Notes: a model not told the origin generated them from the letters alone. DNA of 64,000 bases from Chlorokybus atmophyticus (GCA_009103225.1 RHPI01000008.1:62001-126000), one strand, 5' to 3'. Positions 32,347-47,223 are shown, numbered from the stretch's first letter. Translations and numbers: made by a program.

Positions 32347-35156
32347 TTACTTGGACAGCGTCAATGCCACCTTGCCGAGGCTGAGCTGACCCTTCTCCGC
32401 CATCTCATGCACTTCCGGCAACTGGAACACACATGTACACGCATAAGCAGTTGAGAGCAAACAACAACACCCTGGGTTGGACACGCAAGTAGGGGCGACG
32501 ATCCGCGTGACACGTGACACAACATCAGCAGCCACGACATCAACAATATATAGTTCACCTGAGTCCAGAAGTGCAGTGTCTTGGTGAGGGTGTTCTTGAT
32601 GGTGCCGTCCTCGATCAGCTTGCGCACCTTCTCCAGAATGACGCCATGCTTGGCTTGGCCGGGGCCACCGGCGCCAGAGCGGAGGAACATGGTCTCAAAG
32701 GTCACCGTCTGCAGGGGTTACACAACATTTGTCTGTTTTGTCTCGAACCAACGCATGTGTATGCCAGCAGGTGCAAACAACAGGTGGTTATGCAAACCTG
32801 TCCGGTTGTAAACTGGTTGCTGAGGTCCAGGGGCTTCGTGCGGCCCAGAAGGCTGTAATAACACATGAAAGACGTAATGAGTACAATTATGCGCGACAGG
32901 ATTGTCGCATGTGATGCTAGTTTCTATGCTAGCTTTCATGAGATGTGAGCAATGACGCAAGCACGGAGACACGCGTGCGCGCACCCTGCACGCAGATGCG
33001 CGCGTTGTGTATGCGTATGTGCCTGTGTATATGTGCACACGTACACATACCCATATATACGCGAACACAAGCATTATCACACCTGACCACTCCTCCAAGT
33101 GGACCGAGTGTGGTGAGCACATCCTCGAGGTTGTAGTCGGGGTGTGCGCCGTTGAGTACGTAGTCGGCGCCGCTGATGCCGGCCTTCTCTAGCTGAGGCT
33201 TCAAGGGGTCCTTGTGGTTGATGATGACGTCCGCGCCGAGCTCGCGCGCGTAGGTCTCAGTCTCGTCGCGAGAGGCCGTTGCAACAACCTTGTAGTTCAA
33301 CACCTTAACAACAGAGCGTCAGTGAGACTTGAAATGACAAAACGCACACGCGCACACGTCCATGCAGTTGCACGCATACGTACACACATGCACGCACGCA
33401 CACGCACACACGCATGCGCATGTGTGCGTGCGGCTGCGAGACCACGAGCACACTATGCGTTGATGTACCTTCTTGGCGACCTGGATGGCGATGGAGCCAA
33501 CACCGCCTGCGCCGCCCACAATGAGGGCAACAGGTTGGGGAGGGACTTGGCCGTCGTACTCATCAGAAGGCTTGGCCTCGTACGGGACTGTTGACATAAG
33601 CAACATTAACAGTAAGACCGATGTTGTGCTTGCGGTCTCCCGCACACACCCACAGGCATGAATGCGCGCGCGCACACACACTCTGCATATGTGTGAGTTG
33701 GTGATGATGGTCACTACAAGCGTTGCAGGGACATGACGCGACGTGTGAGACCTTGGCTTCTATCACGCGACACATTCCAACAGCACATTACTATTGTGTG
33801 CATGTGTGTGTAGGTAAGTTAAGGCTACAGATGAAATATTGACAATCTGCTGCAGATTGGTTCTCGCTGTCTTGCCTCTTACTCACCGGCGTGCAGCTGT
33901 TGGAAGAGGCTCTCCCACACGGTGATTGACACCAGCGGGACAGTGGCGGCCTCCTCCCAGCTGAGGTTAGAGGGCTTGAGGCCCACAATGCGCTCGTCAA
34001 CGGCAACGTACTCCGCGTTCTGTACAAGTGGGTGTCAACACAATGGCCCATGCTGCACATGCTAACCAGATAAGAGAACCAACATGTACAACATGTACAA
34101 CAGCCACAAGAGATCATGCGCACACGCACATATGGAGGCGCAGGGAGAATGCATGCAAGACACACATGCTCGCGCATGCAAGCACATGCACACATTCCCA
34201 AAATGCTCGCGCACGCACACATTCGCGCTTTCACACATGTGCACACACACGCACACAAACATGTGCGTGCACACATACACGCACACACACGTTCGCGTTC
34301 AGGAACTGCTGGCCCTTACCGTTCCTTGGCGCATGGGGCTGCCAGAGAAGTACACAGCGTCGCCAACCTTAAACTTGTTCACCTCGCTGCCAACCTCCTC
34401 CACAACACCGGTGCCATCATAGCCGAGCACCCTCACCTCTGCTCCCGGCATCCTAAAGACCAATTGATGGTGTGTTGTTGTTGGTTTGTTGTTTTGACGT
34501 GTTGTTTGTGTGTGTGTGTGAAAGCATGTGATGAAGTTGCTTACGGTGCGGCGCGCATGAAGAGGTCGACGGGGTTGAATGAGACGGCGTGGACCTTCAC
34601 CAGCAGGTCCCTGGGACCCACCTGGGGAAGGGGGATCTCCACAACTTGCATGTTGGAGGCCTGGTTGTCGCCTGGCAAGAGGGTGAAAAGTAAGCATGGG
34701 ACAGACGTTGTTGACACACACATGCACACACGCGGCTGTGTACGTGTGTGCGAGCATGCATGCACCAAGCCTTGCCAGGCATTGAGTATGATAATGACAA
34801 TGACCACGACAGCAATGACAACTGATTGCATCAAACCAGGGCAAATGCATGACCCTCAAGTAGAGAATAGAAGTGGTTGCAGTGGTGTGCTACCACTCAA
34901 GGAGAGAGGAGGAAGGACAGAGTGTACCTTTCAAGCCATAGGCTTTCATTGTGGCTGGGGGCGCCATGACGGCTGCCGCGACTACCTTCAACGACGACGA
35001 CCGCAACGACGACGTAGACAACGACGACGACGACGACGACGACGACCTAAGCGGCAGCTGGTGGAGGAGGAGGCGGCGGGAGAGACTAGAGGGCAATGCA
35101 ACTGAGCCTGTGCGGGCTTGCAAGAGTGACGGAGTCAACAATAAACAACTGGCCAT
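32347..35156 (-). CDS. plastid-targeted zinc-binding ADH-family quinone oxidoreductase (MDR)
   Basis: This is an NAD(P)H-dependent medium-chain reductase, closest in pattern to the zinc-type alcohol dehydrogenase-like/quinone oxidoreductase group. Nine exons join in consistent phase: 34928-35156, 34545-34671, 34320-34452, 33887-34019, 33469-33587, 33083-33303, 32798-32852, 32559-32708 and 32347-32421. The product is about 413 residues, ending at TAA. The first ~65 residues are Ser/Leu/Arg-rich with few acids (MASCLLLTPSLLQAR; a Ser run from a GAC triplet repeat), as in chloroplast transit peptides. The mature part starts MKAYGL. Then come LGYDGTGVVEEVG, AATVPLVSITVWESLF, the Rossmann motif VGGAGGVGSIAIQVA, GADYVLN and LSLGKVALTLSK. 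No structural-zinc Cys cluster is seen, as usual for quinone reductases. It lies 0.95 kb downstream of TRM61 on the same strand. The substrate cannot be inferred. Confidence 0.9.
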
Positions 35157-36109
35157 GCTCGACTACAAGTGCGCAGTCTCTTATGGACGAACAGGGCCTT
35201 TTCCTCTTTTTGGCGCAAGCTGCCAGTGCATTGTAGCGTTTTCACCCCGTGAATGAGTGCGACATGTTGCGTGCCTATAGCTAGATTCCTGCTCATGAAC
35301 CGGCCCCTTGCATGCTGCCAAATGCCAGGGTGCCTGAAGGGGTGGGGACTGCCTCATGCATGCAGGACTTTGCCCGTTTGCCCAGCAGTCAAATAAAGGC
35401 AAGCAAGGGGCGTAATAATCTGAAACTTCAATCGCGACAGAATCTGGCCTCCAGATTCAAAGGCGACGTCGCTCTTGCGGGTGCAACACGTTAGTTCGTT
35501 CTATGGCTGAACCGCCAGGTTATTTTGTTGCTGCTAATATTGCTGCAATATTAAGCGTGCGTCCTGCACGTTATTGCTACGAGGGGCGCGACCGCGCACG
35601 TTTTTCTCAAACGATTCACCCCCGCTGCAAGAAAAGTCCCGCAAACAGATGACGATGACTGCGAGTTCTATGTTCGCGGAAGCGAAACACAACAAGAGTT
35701 ACTTCCGCAGTGACTTCCAAATCGAGTACCTTCTTTAGGCACTTTCCTTCACAGAAAAAACAGGCGGAACGCATCAGTAATATTAGTAACACGTAATGTT
35801 GCACAAGTTGGCACATCCAGCTTCAACGCTTGCATGGACATGCCTTCTACTTTGCTTGTTACTTCTTGGTGTACGCTGAAGATGTTGCAGGCATGAGACA
35901 TGAGAGGATAGCTCATCCATCAACGTGTGCTTGCATGCATTATCAGGAATGTTGTTGTACATGCTGAGGACCAGCATCTAGAAATATTGATATTACTATC
36001 AAACATGACATGGCTGTTGTGTGCTTGCAAAGACATAGGCGCGTAACAAGTGTGCTAACATTAGCACAAATCACGCGCAAAGATGGACACGGCATAAACA
36101 TGCAGGCTC
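35157..36109. other. intergenic region between TRM61 and the oxidoreductase
   Basis: Nearly 1 kb that must hold the TRM61 3' end and the oxidoreductase promoter. Only short frames. A possible extra terminal TRM61 exon (35999-36013, four codons and TGA) could be spliced on, but ending TRM61 at 36110 needs no further intron. Confidence 0.5.
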
Positions 36110-38663
<2,554 letters not shown>

Positions 38664-39755
38664 CTCTATCTTCCGTGCCGTGGCGCCGCCGCCCAGTGCA
38701 GGCCAATGTGGCCTGATCAAATTCGGCCTGGTCAGACCAGACGTGGTCGGGCAGGCCGGCGGCGGCGGCGGCAAGCAGCTGGTCTGTTGAAAGCGTTGCT
38801 CAGGCGACTTATGGAAGCATGCGCATCCTTGCAAGCAAAAAAAGCTTGCACTTGGTTGATGAATCTTTCGGGCGCACCGCTGCTTGGAGCTTGTCTGTCA
38901 GCAGGTTTGCTGAGGACTACTTGTTGCTGTGCCAGAGGGCAGGTGCTGGCATGGTGTCCAGCCTCTTGTTGACAGCTGTTACGGGGCTTGTATTCATCGC
39001 ATCACCTTCGCCGTACTACAGGCGGCAACTGTCCGGCGCACAGCGTCCACTAGCACATTTGTGCGTTGAAGAGCTCAGGCATGTCTTTTCTGATTTTCAG
39101 CACGCCACCAGCAGCAGCAGTCGTCCAATGCTGCACAGGTTGGTGTGCAAACAAGTTTCAGTCCAGAGCAATGAACTTGTGCCGTAGCATGTACCATTGA
39201 GGTTGATGTCACTTGATGTGACTTATTCACTTGGAATGTCAGGGTTGGAGCGCAGGCGTAGATTTCAAACTATCGAAGCTTGCATTAAATTGTAGCTCGG
39301 CCAGCTTACAATGTACGCCTGTAAGGAAAGAAGCAGTCGGGCATTGCCTTTTGGCAGCTGAGTTCACTGCAGTAGTGGCGCACGGTGGCGGGCAGCTAAA
39401 GCCTCTTTGCAACATTGCATGCTCCTTTCAAGGGACAGCACGAAAACAGACTGCAATCAGCTCGTCAGCAAGGTAACAGCAACGCAACAGCTTGATCTTG
39501 ACTGTTGCATGTTGTTGAGGGACTGCCACTGCAGCTCACGCTACATGTTCTACTTTGAACATCAGGTTGCTTGCAATGCTGCATGCGTCATGCATGCAGC
39601 ATTGCTATTTGTGCTGGCTGCGCAGTGCACTTCACTTTCTGTTGGGCTTCCTTGCTCAGTTGGAGCCTGATTCACAACCGGTGCATGATTGAACATATAG
39701 CTTCCAACTATGTACACTGCTGATAACAGGCAAGGGCTTCTTCTGAACCACACAC
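38664..39755. promoter_or_regulatory. shared divergent upstream region of TRM61 and BTB gene 1
   Basis: This 1.09-kb region separates the two start codons, so it probably holds both promoters. Parts of it recur at 43.30-44.29 kb before BTB gene 2 (for example the words around gtacgcctgt at 39310 and 43905, and ggcggcggcgg at 38760 and 43415). The duplication therefore carried promoter sequence. No clear TATA box was identified. Confidence 0.5.
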
Positions 39756-40751
39756 ATGGAGCAGCAAGACACTGAGAGTGACTATAGCGACTTCGTCATC
39801 ACTGTTTCAGGCAAGCAGTCGCCAACTTGCTGGTCTTTCGGTTGTCCGTTTGAAATTACCACATTGCATGTGTGATGCTGCATGATTTCACGGCTGTTGG
39901 ACAGCTTCGTGACTTCTGCAGGACAGGAGTTTAAGTGCAGCAAGTGGGTCTTGGCAAGGCACAGCGTTGTTTTTAGGGACATGTTTAAGTCATGTCCGAG
40001 CACCACAAAGATGGAGATAGATGACGTGACGCCCACAGACATGGAACTTTTCCTGTTGATGCTAAACGCCACAAACAAATCCAAGTTCGCCCTAAACATG
40101 GTGCGCGTATGCCTGATGCTCTGCACATTCTGGTGTAACACGCACGTGTGACATGCATTCAAGTTGTTGGGTGTGCACCATCAACCCAACATAATGCACG
40201 CATACCAGAACGAACGCTACCAAATGCAGTTGTGACCACACAAAAGGTACCTCAAAATAAGTGCGCTCGTCATCATGGTATCCTTGCTGCAGGGCAAGAT
40301 TGCAAGAAGTTTGGAATTGGCGAGGAAGTATGGTGCCGGCATTGTCATGCAGCATTGTGAGGAGTATCTGCTCCAGTCCGTGCAAGACCGCACCCAGTCC
40401 GCTGCGTTGGCGGCCATCGCGGATACCTATGACATGCCAACATTACGCCAGGCTGCTGTTCAGTACTTGTCGCAGCTCAGTGTTCCCACTAGCGCTCTTT
40501 TGAGGGAAGAGTTGTCCAAGTGCAAGGGCGATACAGTCTTTGACATTTTCCAAACGCGGTGGGAAGAAGCGCGCAGCATTCTTATGGAATCCGCTTCCTT
40601 GCCTGTCGACAGTCTCAGCACTGACAACTTTCCAGATGGATGGAATTTTAATCATTATCAAGCCGTCTGTCGCCATTTTCGCAAGCCAGTGCCCAAGAAT
40701 CGTTTCAAGCTGTACATGCACGATAAGACGGCGCAGGTGCTGGAGCTCTAG
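39756..40751 (+). CDS. BTB-domain protein, gene 1
   Basis: A 230-residue protein of the BTB/POZ type. Such domains dimerise, and many act as substrate adaptors for cullin-3 ubiquitin ligases. Exons: 39756-39810, 39922-40100 and 40293-40751. Exon 1 (MEQQDTESDYSDFVITVS) and exon 2 (SKWVLARHSVVFRDMF, then MEIDDVTPTDMELFL) form the BTB start; exon 3 gives LELARKYGAGIV, HCEEYLL and a BACK-like helical part (AAIADTYDMPTLRQAAVQYL). The Gly codon at the first splice is built as g/ga only if the intron starts with GC (caggcaagc) and ends ctgcag, so this is a GC-AG intron. No partner domain (MATH, Kelch) is attached. It is the first of four related genes on this strand and looks intact. Confidence 0.85.
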
Positions 40752-40869
40752 GCGTTTTCCGTTCTCTTGCGAGTCCTTCCAGCATGCAGAGTACCCAAGT
40801 AAGGGCAATAAGTTGTTTGTACATCACGTGGTTGCTCGCTACTTCAACACGTAGCTTCTTTTATTTCTT

Positions 40870-41496
40870 TGCGCAGGCTTATCATACAAGGTATTCCAGC
40901 TGGAATTGTAAGCTATTTAGGTTCCGCTTTTTCTGAAACACTTTTTATCTATTTTATTTTATTTGGTTCCATAGATATTCTTCACTCATGGGTTGTATTA
41001 GAACCAAGTATTAAATTAGTTGTAGCCATATTTTGTTATGATACGATCTTAGGTTTTTTTGTTGATAATCGGCTAAAAGTAGTATCTTTTGCTCAAAAGA
41101 CCGATCTTTTAAAAATATTTTTGTGTAATGCGGTTATTATATTTGCAAATCCAGGATCAACGTGGGCATCAAGTACATTGATAACTTCAATAGAAGGTTT
41201 TGAATTCCGGGAAAATTGGTTCTTTCTTTTAGGTCTATTTTTAGGTCTTTTTTTGGTTGGATGTGGAATTGGTTTTTTAATACTGGGATTGACACATCTT
41301 TGGATGTTAAGATCTAACAAGACCTTTCGAAGCTTAGTCTATCGTTTTAATAAGATTGTTTCTAGTTTAACACTTACTCTACTCTTAATATCTACAATCT
41401 ATTATCACATCGATTTTTATCAAGGATTATCTTTCACTACTTTGTCAGCACCACTAAAAGCAAGTCCGGAATTAGAATTTCTTGATGATATTGAAA
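40870..41496 (+). pseudogene. ycf1: plastid ycf1 (tic214) fragment inserted in the nucleus
   Basis: A continuous frame of about 205 codons encodes the N-terminal membrane part of Ycf1/Tic214, a component ascribed to the inner plastid-envelope protein import machinery. Recognised parts are LIIQGIPAGIVSYLGS, IIFANPGSTWASS and IYYHIDFYQG, with several hydrophobic spans. Composition is AT-rich with plastid-like codon use, unlike the flanks. The left border near 40877 is a direct join to nuclear sequence. The right end is the N at 41497, so the true length is unknown. With no start and no C-terminal part it cannot be a working plastid gene here. A chimeric contig is the alternative. Confidence 0.8.
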
Positions 41497-41497
41497 N

Positions 41498-43232
41498 GCA
41501 TTTTCAAAGTGCACGTCGCCAGGAAATGTTGGGTGTGGGTGGCTGACTGAGGGGCAGGCAATGCAATCGTGTGTACCTGACTAGTTGCTTGTGTGATGGT
41601 GTGATAGTAAGCGGCATGCACAGTGGCAATACCCATGTACATGTGTGCAAGCGTAGTGCGTTTTGTTTATTAAGAGTAAGTTTGTAAGCTTGGCATACTG
41701 CATATTGCGTAGCAATTGACAACTCGCATTGAAATGTCGTGTATGCGTGACTCACAACCCAGTATCTTGTCAAGGCCCACTGGCTAGCATCAACATTTAC
41801 CTTCATGTCATGAAGTTCTTTTGCTTCTGCGCTGCAGCAAGACGGGGGCGGAATCAGCTTATTAAGTAGGGAGGCCTTGATGCGCGTACATCGCGTGACC
41901 TTGGTGAAGTTCGCGACTTTTTTCGTGATCCAGGTGCAACCTGTTGCGTCTAATACACATTATGAAGATGGCATTTATACATGCAGTTTGACACGTAAAG
42001 TTCTCTACAATATCGCCACTACCATCTGATAGCGTCCTATTGTTGTGAAAAAAAAAAAAAAAAAAAATGTTGTGCACAATGCTAAGAAGAGTGCAAAGTG
42101 TGATCCATGGCAAGAGCCATTCAAAGTCTTGAAGATTGTGAGGTCAAGTAGACATCGAAAGCTTGCTCTCTGTAATGTATCTTGTTCTCGTTGCCTGCAT
42201 CTGGCTTGTCATTGTGCGTTAGCAACTAGTTGTGTGCATTCTATATGTATAGTTACTAACCAATCAATCAATTCTGTTTACATATGCCACTGCTGCACCG
42301 CTGCGTCTTCTGACTACCGTCGTTAACGCTGCCCTGGTCGTGTTAAACAGGTAATTACACGTGCATGTGTGTTGCACGGGGTATGGGCAGTAGTGAAGGT
42401 AGATAAGTAGTGAACTTGGACATCCCGGTGGTGAATGTAAGGGTGTGATGGTGTAGTGTGCGGACTGCATGCATGTTTGCTACATTCTCATGCATGCCAC
42501 CATCCTTGCATACTATGTTATATACTTCATATCGTGATGTTGCAAGTGCTCAAATGTAATTATCAGGAACCATACATGTTGTTACGACAACGCGCATACG
42601 AGTAAAAGCAATGAGTTGTTGCAGCATCTAGTCGGTGGCTGTGACTGAGAGAAGCAGTGTGCTTGTGCCGCATTCTTCTGTAAAACTCTGCGCACATTAT
42701 CTTTTGCACGACCAGCACGGTCGTCAACAGCATGCAGCAAATAACTTGATGCTGTCAGTAGCAATGTGTTACAGTAGGTGCAGGCATGCAAAGCCTTTGA
42801 CACACAGGCTTTGCATGCCTGCACCTACTAACATGACAGCGTATGCACACGTAACCACATGGTTCGCATCCCCAATTGATGACAATAGCTTCCATGCACT
42901 GCACTTGTCTAACATTAAGGCTATGGTCAAGCTAGGGCACGCAGGCTACCAGCTGTGTGCTGTGCCGCTGGCCTCATGCATGCGCCAGTTGTTGTGTGTA
43001 ATTGCCTTGTAAATAGCTTGACTGTATTACATGGGAATACAACGTTACACGGGTCCATACAGTACTTCACTACTGTAACAGCAACAATTAAGCCAACCAC
43101 ACCAAGTCCGCCACTGTTAGGCCCGCAATGTCCGTCAATGAGATGTCTCGTGCCTGTGTATATAAGCTTGTGATATGACATGGCTTGCGTGTGTGTTTAC
43201 TGATGACTGGGAGCCCTCTGTCTTTCCATATG
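41498..43232. other. no confident gene; poly-A run and hairpin
   Basis: About 1.7 kb without coding signal. It holds a 20-base A run (about 42048-42067) and a perfect hairpin at 42773-42829. Several 70-120-codon frames show no motif. Confidence 0.5.
42773..42829. repeat. perfect hairpin, 23-bp arms
   Basis: Arms 42773-42795 and 42807-42829 are exact reverse complements around an 11-nt loop. The arms start agtaggtgcaggcatgc. Size and perfection would allow processing of a transcript into small RNAs, but nothing shows transcription. Confidence 0.85.
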
Positions 43233-43295
43233 CATGCGGTCGTAGCGCTGGTACACGATGAGGCTGCCTCCAGCAATCACCTTGCTTTCTTCCGA
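43233..43295 (-). pseudogene. relic of TRM61 exon 1
   Basis: On the minus strand this reads KVIAGGSLIVYQRYDRM, matching TRM61 exon 1 (VIAEGSLVIVYERYDRM) with one codon lost and a few changes. No other TRM61 exon is found nearby. It lies 1.0 kb upstream of BTB gene 2, as exon 1 does for BTB gene 1, so it is a leftover of the segment duplicated with the BTB gene. Confidence 0.8.
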
Positions 43296-44289
43296 GATGC
43301 TTCAGCGGGAAGCCTTCGTCGCCTCTCAACGACGACGACGGAAGTCTGTGCAGGCTGCTGGTGGCCTGGTCCGTTTTGGGCCCGCAGGCCGCAGGTCCGG
43401 TAAGGTCGGGCAGGAGGCGGCGGCGGTCGCACGACCTTGGTCTGCTACAGCTTCACTCAAGCTTGCTTAGAGATAGCTTTCGAGCGCAGCTCTGCTTGAA
43501 GATTGTGTTAGCAAGCAGATATGCTGAGGTCTGCTTGTTGCTGCGCCGCAAGGCGAACGCTTGCAATGTTTGTTCAGCCTCTTATTGACAGCTGTCCAGG
43601 TCAGGCTTACCACCATCAAGACGCCTGCGCCACACAATTGCCCGGGGCACAGCTGCCGGAGCGCGCCAACTAGCAAATTTGTTGGTGTTGAGAAGCTCAA
43701 TCATGTTGTCTTTCTGATTCACAGTACCATCAGCCCAGTCATCCTTTGGCCCACAGGTTGATTGCAAGCAAAGGTCATTATCAGTTTCCAGTTCAGCAAT
43801 GCACTTGTGCCGCAGCATACACCATACAGATTAATTGATGCTCCCTCACTGTCGGTGTCGGGGTGGCAGCGCAGCAGGCGTACATTGTGAGCTGGCGGAG
43901 CTTGCAATGTACGCCTGTGAAGCACGCTGTCAACGCTCCAGGCAGCTGAGAACGCCTTCAGGCAAGCTTGGACATCTGGCAAACGGCAGTGCAACACGCG
44001 TGCGCGAGGTAAGAACGCAACACAGCTGGAGCGTGTTGCATGCAATTGGAGGAACTCCTTAAGTAGCTTCCTGCATGCTTAGATGTATTATCTGCCACAG
44101 GTCGCTTGTAGTGTTGCAAGCGTCACGCATGCATTGCTATTGGTGCTGGCTACAGTGCGCTTCACGATTGTTAGGCCTTTGATCAGTCGGTGCATCGGGT
44201 CAGGTGCATGTGTGTTTAAGTGTCAAGATTAAGTGGTTCAAATGTGCACATGCCTTGCTGACAGGCAAGGGTTCAACTCGAACTACACG

Positions 44290-45180
44290 ATGGAGCAGCA
44301 GGAGAATAGGAATGACTACAGCGACTTCGTCATCATGGTTTCAGGCAAGCAATTTGCCAACTGTGTCCGTCTAACATAACATTACACCTGCGCTGGATGC
44401 CACATGATTTGACTAACCTTGGACACAGCTAGTGTAACTTGTGCAGGACAGGAGTTGAGTTGCAGCAAGTGGGTCTTGGCACGGCATAGTTTGGTGTTTA
44501 GGGACATGTTCAAGACATGTCCGTCGGCACAGCTGGAGGTCACTGATGTGTCGCCTGGGGACATGGAGCTGTTTCTGTCGTTGTTGAGTATCGTCGACAG
44601 AACTAAGTCCGCACTTGACTTGGTGAGTGCATGCTCACCCACCACTCGCGCAACTGCGTCTGCTGTATGTCCATCATCATTGAATGCTTGAGCCACACTG
44701 TCAATTGACAAATGCTGCCTTCTTATTGAATTCCAGGAGAGTGCCATGCGCATGCTCGAATTAGCCCGGAAGTATGCTACTCTGGTCGTTATACAGCAGT
44801 GTGAAGAGTTTCTTCTGCCAATGGCCTCCGATAATGGTCAAGCTGCCATGTTGCTGACAGCAGCAGACAAATACGACATGCCGAATTTGCGTCGGGCTGC
44901 TGTGTGTCACTTGCAACGCGTTGAGGTGCCGAGCAGTGCACTTGTCAAAGAGGAGTCGTTTAAATGCAAAGCTGAAACTGTTTGCGACATTTATGAGGGG
45001 CGTTGGGTGAATGCCTGCAAGGTCTTGGCTGCCTCTGCTACGATTGCTGGCACGTTTACGGACTTCCGCAGCTTGCCATCGGGATGGATAAACAATTATT
45101 CATATGGAAGCAAGGATCTTATCGTTGATGTTGGTGATTGTTATATGCATCGCCAGACGCGACAGTTGCTTGCCAAGTAG
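44290..45180 (+). CDS. BTB-domain protein, gene 2
   Basis: A 224-residue paralogue of gene 1 with the same three-exon plan: 44290-44344, 44447-44622 and 44737-45180 (TAG). Exon 1 reads MEQQENRNDYSDFVIMVS; exon 2 has SKWVLARHSLVFRDMF; exon 3 has LELARKYATLVVIQQCEEF, TAADKYDMPNLRRAAVCHL and SSALVKEESFKCKAETVCDIY. Intron 1 again starts gcaagc and ends gtgcag, a GC-AG intron; intron 2 is GT-AG (gtgagt). No stop or frame break was found. The tail after about residue 185 differs most from gene 1, which suggests divergence in the C-terminal part. Confidence 0.85.
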
Positions 45181-46225
45181 TTGGTGTTTATCAGCTTGGT
45201 TGACTCTGCAGGTAAGACAAGTTGGGTCAAGCTGTGCGGCTACTGCTCTAGGTTGATGCCAACCATGTCTACTAGTGAGGTGACAATCTGCACATGCAGA
45301 TTGGCAGCAAAGCCGCGCGGATGTTCTGTCATGTTGTATGTTGGTTGGACTGCTGCACAGAGACCATGTTTGCTGTATGTGTGTAAGCGCCGTTTAGTAC
45401 AGGCGCACGGCCACTTGAATGATGGTTGTTTTGTCCAGCTCAGCATAGCATTGACACAGCTGTACATCAATGTTGGGGTTATCCCCACTCCGTGCGAGCA
45501 GCCCAACGAGTTGCTGCCTTGGTGGCATGTCAGCCTTGCAGGGCGCTGCGGTGGTGGTGGCATGATGAGACAGTCGTTGGTCCTAGTCTTGATGTGACGT
45601 AGCAGCTGAGACTTGAGCCGCACACATACGAGGCTTAAACTCTTTTGTACAGAAGCAGTAGTGCCTGAGAAGTGTGGTATCAAACTGCTCTGGTCGTCTG
45701 TGGTGACAGGGCAGCTTAGTGCACGCAGCTGTGCGCCACAGCTATGTGAACTGGCACAGCCTGTGCCAGTGTCTTATCTCGTGCATGCTGTCAGACAAAG
45801 ATGAAACCGTTTTTGGTTGTCAATATGCATCTGCCAAAAGTCGGAGGTGGCAATGGCTGATGGCTCTTTACGCGAGCCTGGCAGCGCACGCCACCGCTAC
45901 GCGGGTACAGCTCGTGTGTTACAAGGACGTGCTGACTATGTAGTACAGTACCTGTGGTAGTACTGTACAGCCACCTGTGTGCTGTATTGTACGCCGTTAC
46001 AGGCACAGGTACAGGTACACTCACAGCACAGTATTCTTGGCATGGTGCATGCATCCTCACTTCCCGTATCCACGCAATGTACTGGTCATCTTGTTTCCTG
46101 CCTTGTATATGGTAGGAGCTGTGGCTTACAATTGTTGTTGAAGTTGGGTGCACGCAGGTTTTTCAACTAAGGAGTGAGGCAAGCAGCTGTGCTGCCACTG
46201 ACCGGCCAGGTTCAATCAACTGCAG
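45181..46225. other. intergenic region between BTB genes 2 and 3
   Basis: No gene recognised. A short inverted repeat (gtacagtac with gtactgtac) lies near 45945-45970. Confidence 0.5.
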
Positions 46226-47223
46226 ATGAACACCAAGAACGACTACAGCGACTTTACCATCGCTGTTTCAGGCAAGAATTGCGAACTCTGTTGTCTAGTG
46301 CTGCGTTGCAGGCTCATATACCTCACACCGACTCGCCCACCGAAAGCTTGTGTGCCTTCTGCAGGACAGGAAATTAAGTTCAGCAAGTGGGTTCTGGCAA
46401 GGCACAGCGCGGTGTTTGCGGACATGTTTGACTCTTGTCCAAGCTCCGCACGGATGGAGGCCAATGACGTGGACCCCGCAGACATGAAGCTGTACTTAAA
46501 CATGCTGAACACGGTGGACAACACAAAATAGATTGCCCTTCACGACGTGGTGAGCTCGTGTCTGTGAAACACAGCCGTGCTTGTATGTACCCATGTGGTG
46601 ATGGCGCATGAGGTGATGTTGTCTGTGTTACAATGTGCACGTTGACTGCTGGACACAGGTTCCGATTGCTGATGTGGCTGCATGTCACCCTTCTATGTCA
46701 GCTGCCCCACTTGTCAAGCTACATCAAGTTTGTATTGTTGCTGCATATCAACTGTACATGTGAGCTGCATCACATGTGAAGCCGCAGCATGAGCAAAAAC
46801 TTGATGTGCTGAGCGATGCAAGTTTTATGAACAGTAACAGTAACAGTGTTGTGAGGATTTCTTCTGCAGCTGGCAGAGGTCAATGGCCAAGCTGCAGAAT
46901 CTCTTGCAATCGCAGAAGCATATGTGTTGCAGGAGGTGCGCCGGACTGCCATGGAGCACTTGCAGAACATTGATGTTCCAATGAGCGCTCTTGTCAAAGC
47001 AGAGCTGTCCAAATGCAAAGCAGCAACTGTTTGCGACATATACAACGAGCGGCTGGCTGCGTGCTTGCGAAGTGCTCGCCTCCGCTACAATGAATCCAAC
47101 TGATGCAATTCCAAGCGGCTGGTTTACGTGGTTCTCAGGTTCTGAAGCGGATAAGTTGATTGTCCAGCCCGAAAAGGGCTACTTCATCAATAGCCAGACT
47201 CTTCGGTTGCTTTACAAGCAGTG
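46226..47223 (+). pseudogene. BTB-domain gene 3, degenerate
   Basis: The same family as genes 1, 2 and 4. Exon 1 is 46226-46271 (MNTKNDYSDFTIAVS), followed by a GC-start intron (gcaaga) and exon 2 from 46365 (SKWVLARHSAVFADMFDSC). Exon 2 is stopped by TAG at 46529-46531 just before its end. The third exon is recognisable from about 46840 (AEVNGQAAESLAIAEAYVLQ, then VPMSALVKAELSKCKAATVC), but its start (the LELARKYG...CEE part) is eroded. A frame change near 47055 leads to the tail SGWFTWFSGSEADKLIV, which ends at TGA 47221-47223. It is a pseudogene with at least three lesions. Confidence 0.8.

Noticed and set aside
40870-41496. A functional nuclear membrane-protein gene
   Set aside because: No start codon context, truncated at a contig join, plastid-like composition and a clear match to Ycf1 features.
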